Shown piece after piece: positions 60,150-64,000 of a DNA stretch of 64,000 nt. The stretch is from assembly GCF_000247815.1 (NCBI RefSeq), contig NC_021674.1, positions 27,308,514-27,372,513 of the forward strand, read 5' to 3'. Origin of the DNA: Ficedula albicollis. Lineage: Eukaryota; Chordata; Aves; Passeriformes; Muscicapidae. Each line of letters starts with the position of its first letter. Positions within the stretch are counted from its first letter, which is position 1. A model generated the notes under the pieces. It was given only the letters and a program-made list of their open reading frames with translations, searched no databases and was not told where the DNA came from. Both the position numbers and the translations under genes were made by a program.

Positions 60150-61268
60150 CACCCTTCACTTGACCTCAGGTTAGAGGATAATGTTCATTCTTAGTTCACA
60201 CTAGAACTTATTTAAATTAGAGAGCCTGAAGAATCATTTCACCAAATCCGTGTAATAAAGTGAAGAGGACTTAGGGAGGTTGAAGACTTCTTGACAGATT
60301 GAAAACAGCACAGCATACTGGAATGCTTTGCAAGCAAAAAAAACCAAAAAAAAAAAAAAAAAAAAAAAAAAACAAAACCCATGGGTTAGGAACGTGCAGT
60401 TTAAAAATTGGTATTTGCTGCAAACCTCGAGGATTAGGAGGTTTTTATTTAATCAAGTTATGCTCCTTGGATTTCCTGAGAAACGTGTATATAATTTCGC
60501 ATAACAAGATTAAAAGAAAGGAAAAGATATGAATCAAAGGAGCTATAGATACACAAAAGACCTCCAAGTAACAATTACTGTAATACATATTTTTAAATAG
60601 GAAAAGAAATGAAAAGATATTTAACAATTGGGTAAAACAGAAATGAAGGTTTGATAAAGAAGATGCAGCTTGCGGTGCTTTTTCATTCGATAAATATACT
60701 TTTGGCGTGGAGTGACAGGATGTGTTATTTTGACACAAAATGAAAGCGTTACTGCAGATATAGAGACACAGATATACACGAAGACAGCTGTATACATTCA
60801 TTTATAAATTGGTGGGTGCACGTGGAAGGAAATCTGAGCGTCTCTACTTTCCAAAGCAACACTGAAAAATAACCCATAGGTGAGGCACTGGGCTGAGGTA
60901 GGTTTAATATTGAAGTGCTAGAGATTATTGGAAATCAAATAAAAATTCGACACGCACAGACCCATTAGAGGATTTAGTGGTGAGGAGGGAGAGATTTTCC
61001 AGGGCTTTTGTTGCTAATGTTTCAATGCTAGGCGCTAACTTTAAGAAAAGTGTCAGTAGAATAACAAATTGAGGGCATGAAAGGCCACGGAGAGAAAGCA
61101 AGCAAGGATGCTCTTGACTTCTTAGCAGTTGCTCAGAAAGGATCTCGAGCTTAATATGGGGACTCAATCAGCGGAGAGCACAAAGCTGGGCAGAGGGAAG
61201 TTGGGCTCAGCACGTGCACTTTGGTCAAGTCGCTCGAGTGAGCACCGGGGGGGGGCCGGGCGGGCGCG
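60150..61268. other. Gene-free AT-rich sequence
   Basis: Contains a poly-A tract of 27 (60346-60372) and otherwise AT-rich sequence without genes, turning GC-rich after about 61220. Confidence 0.5.
60346..60372. repeat. Poly-A tract
   Basis: A-rich run beginning after [13 protein letters not shown] reaching 27 A. It shows that long A tracts are assembled without trouble here, unlike GC-rich sites. No retrotransposon body was seen next to it. Confidence 0.75.
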
Positions 61269-63658
<2,390 letters not shown>

Positions 63659-63686
63659 CCCGGCCCTGCCCGCGCCCCGGCCCTGC

Positions 63687-63768
63687 GCGGCAGCCAGCGG
63701 GCGCGNNNNNNNNNNNNNNNNNNNNNNNNNNNNNNNNNNNNNNNNNNNNGCGGCAGCCAGCGGGCGCG
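63687..63768. other. Assembly gap (44 N) flanked by a 19-nt direct repeat
   Basis: N at 63706-63749. The word gcggcagccagcgggcgcg ends immediately before the gap (63687-63705) and starts immediately after it (63750-63768). The two contig ends overlap, so the gap may have no real content. Confidence 0.97.
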
Positions 63769-64000
63769 TCGCCTGGTGTGACCTTCAGGGAGCACATTTC
63801 AGCTGCTAAACACCGAGAAAAGTGCTTCTCTCGCTCGCAGGCGCCATATTACCGCCGGGAGCCGGGGCTGGGGCGGGGGGAGGGCGGGTGAGCAGTTAGG
63901 CTAGTTTACGCAGTTGTTAATTCAGACTGGACGAGCACTCGATGGCTCCATAAAAAGAAGAAAAAAAAAAAAGTACTTTGGGATTATTCTTTTCTTCTTA
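63769..64000. other. CpG-rich sequence running to the window edge
   Basis: GC-rich to about 63893, then AT-rich with an A-rich patch near 63960. No gene recognised. Confidence 0.5.

Noticed and set aside
60346..60372. Poly-A tract as a retrotransposon tail
   Set aside because: No element body or target-site duplication was seen beside it. It is better called a simple A tract.

Overview
The window is vertebrate DNA, most likely avian. It holds one recognisable protein gene, the homeobox transcription factor SIX3, on the minus strand as two coding exons (49522-48609 and 45975-45704). The readable protein is essentially identical to vertebrate SIX3 through the SIX domain and homeodomain. Its N terminus ([13 protein letters not shown]) agrees with my recollection of bird SIX3 rather than mammalian SIX3; that is the main basis for calling it avian. 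No other protein-coding gene could be supported. In vertebrates SIX2 lies 3' of SIX3 in convergent orientation, which here means towards or beyond the left edge. No SIX2 exon is visible.

Layout: 1-343 is a pure C run followed by a short GC-rich edge. About 480-33700 is a moderately AT-rich gene desert with simple repeats, one probable ancient L3/CR1-type relic near 23250-23830, and a few AT-rich stretches that look like non-coding regulatory candidates. About 33700-64000 is a chain of CpG-rich islands alternating with AT-rich, homeodomain-site-rich sequence, with SIX3 inside it. This is what a Polycomb-regulated developmental gene with its own regulatory domain usually looks like.

The most striking structure is 18 uninterrupted poly-C runs of 13 to 2248 nt, all on the + strand and nearly all inside GC-rich islands. 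I read them as filled assembly gaps, not biology. Three sit inside SIX3 coding sequence, where the expected protein is known. One covers a site where the two contig ends overlap by 6 nt. One stands for about 11 nt encoding the conserved TLEE. One interrupts a Gly/Ser tract and breaks the frame. At most of the shorter runs the same 6-19 nt sequence occurs on both sides, and the only N gap (63706-63749) also has a 19-nt repeat on both sides. The long runs (338 nt and up) show no such repeat and probably hide real missing GC-rich sequence. Every long Pro- or Gly-rich open frame across these runs is spurious.

Regulatory candidates worth a look are an X-box-like RFX site and CCAAT boxes in the SIX3 promoter, a SOX-POU composite motif about 10.6 kb upstream of SIX3, and several octamer and TAATTA-containing stretches. 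These are motif-level inferences only.
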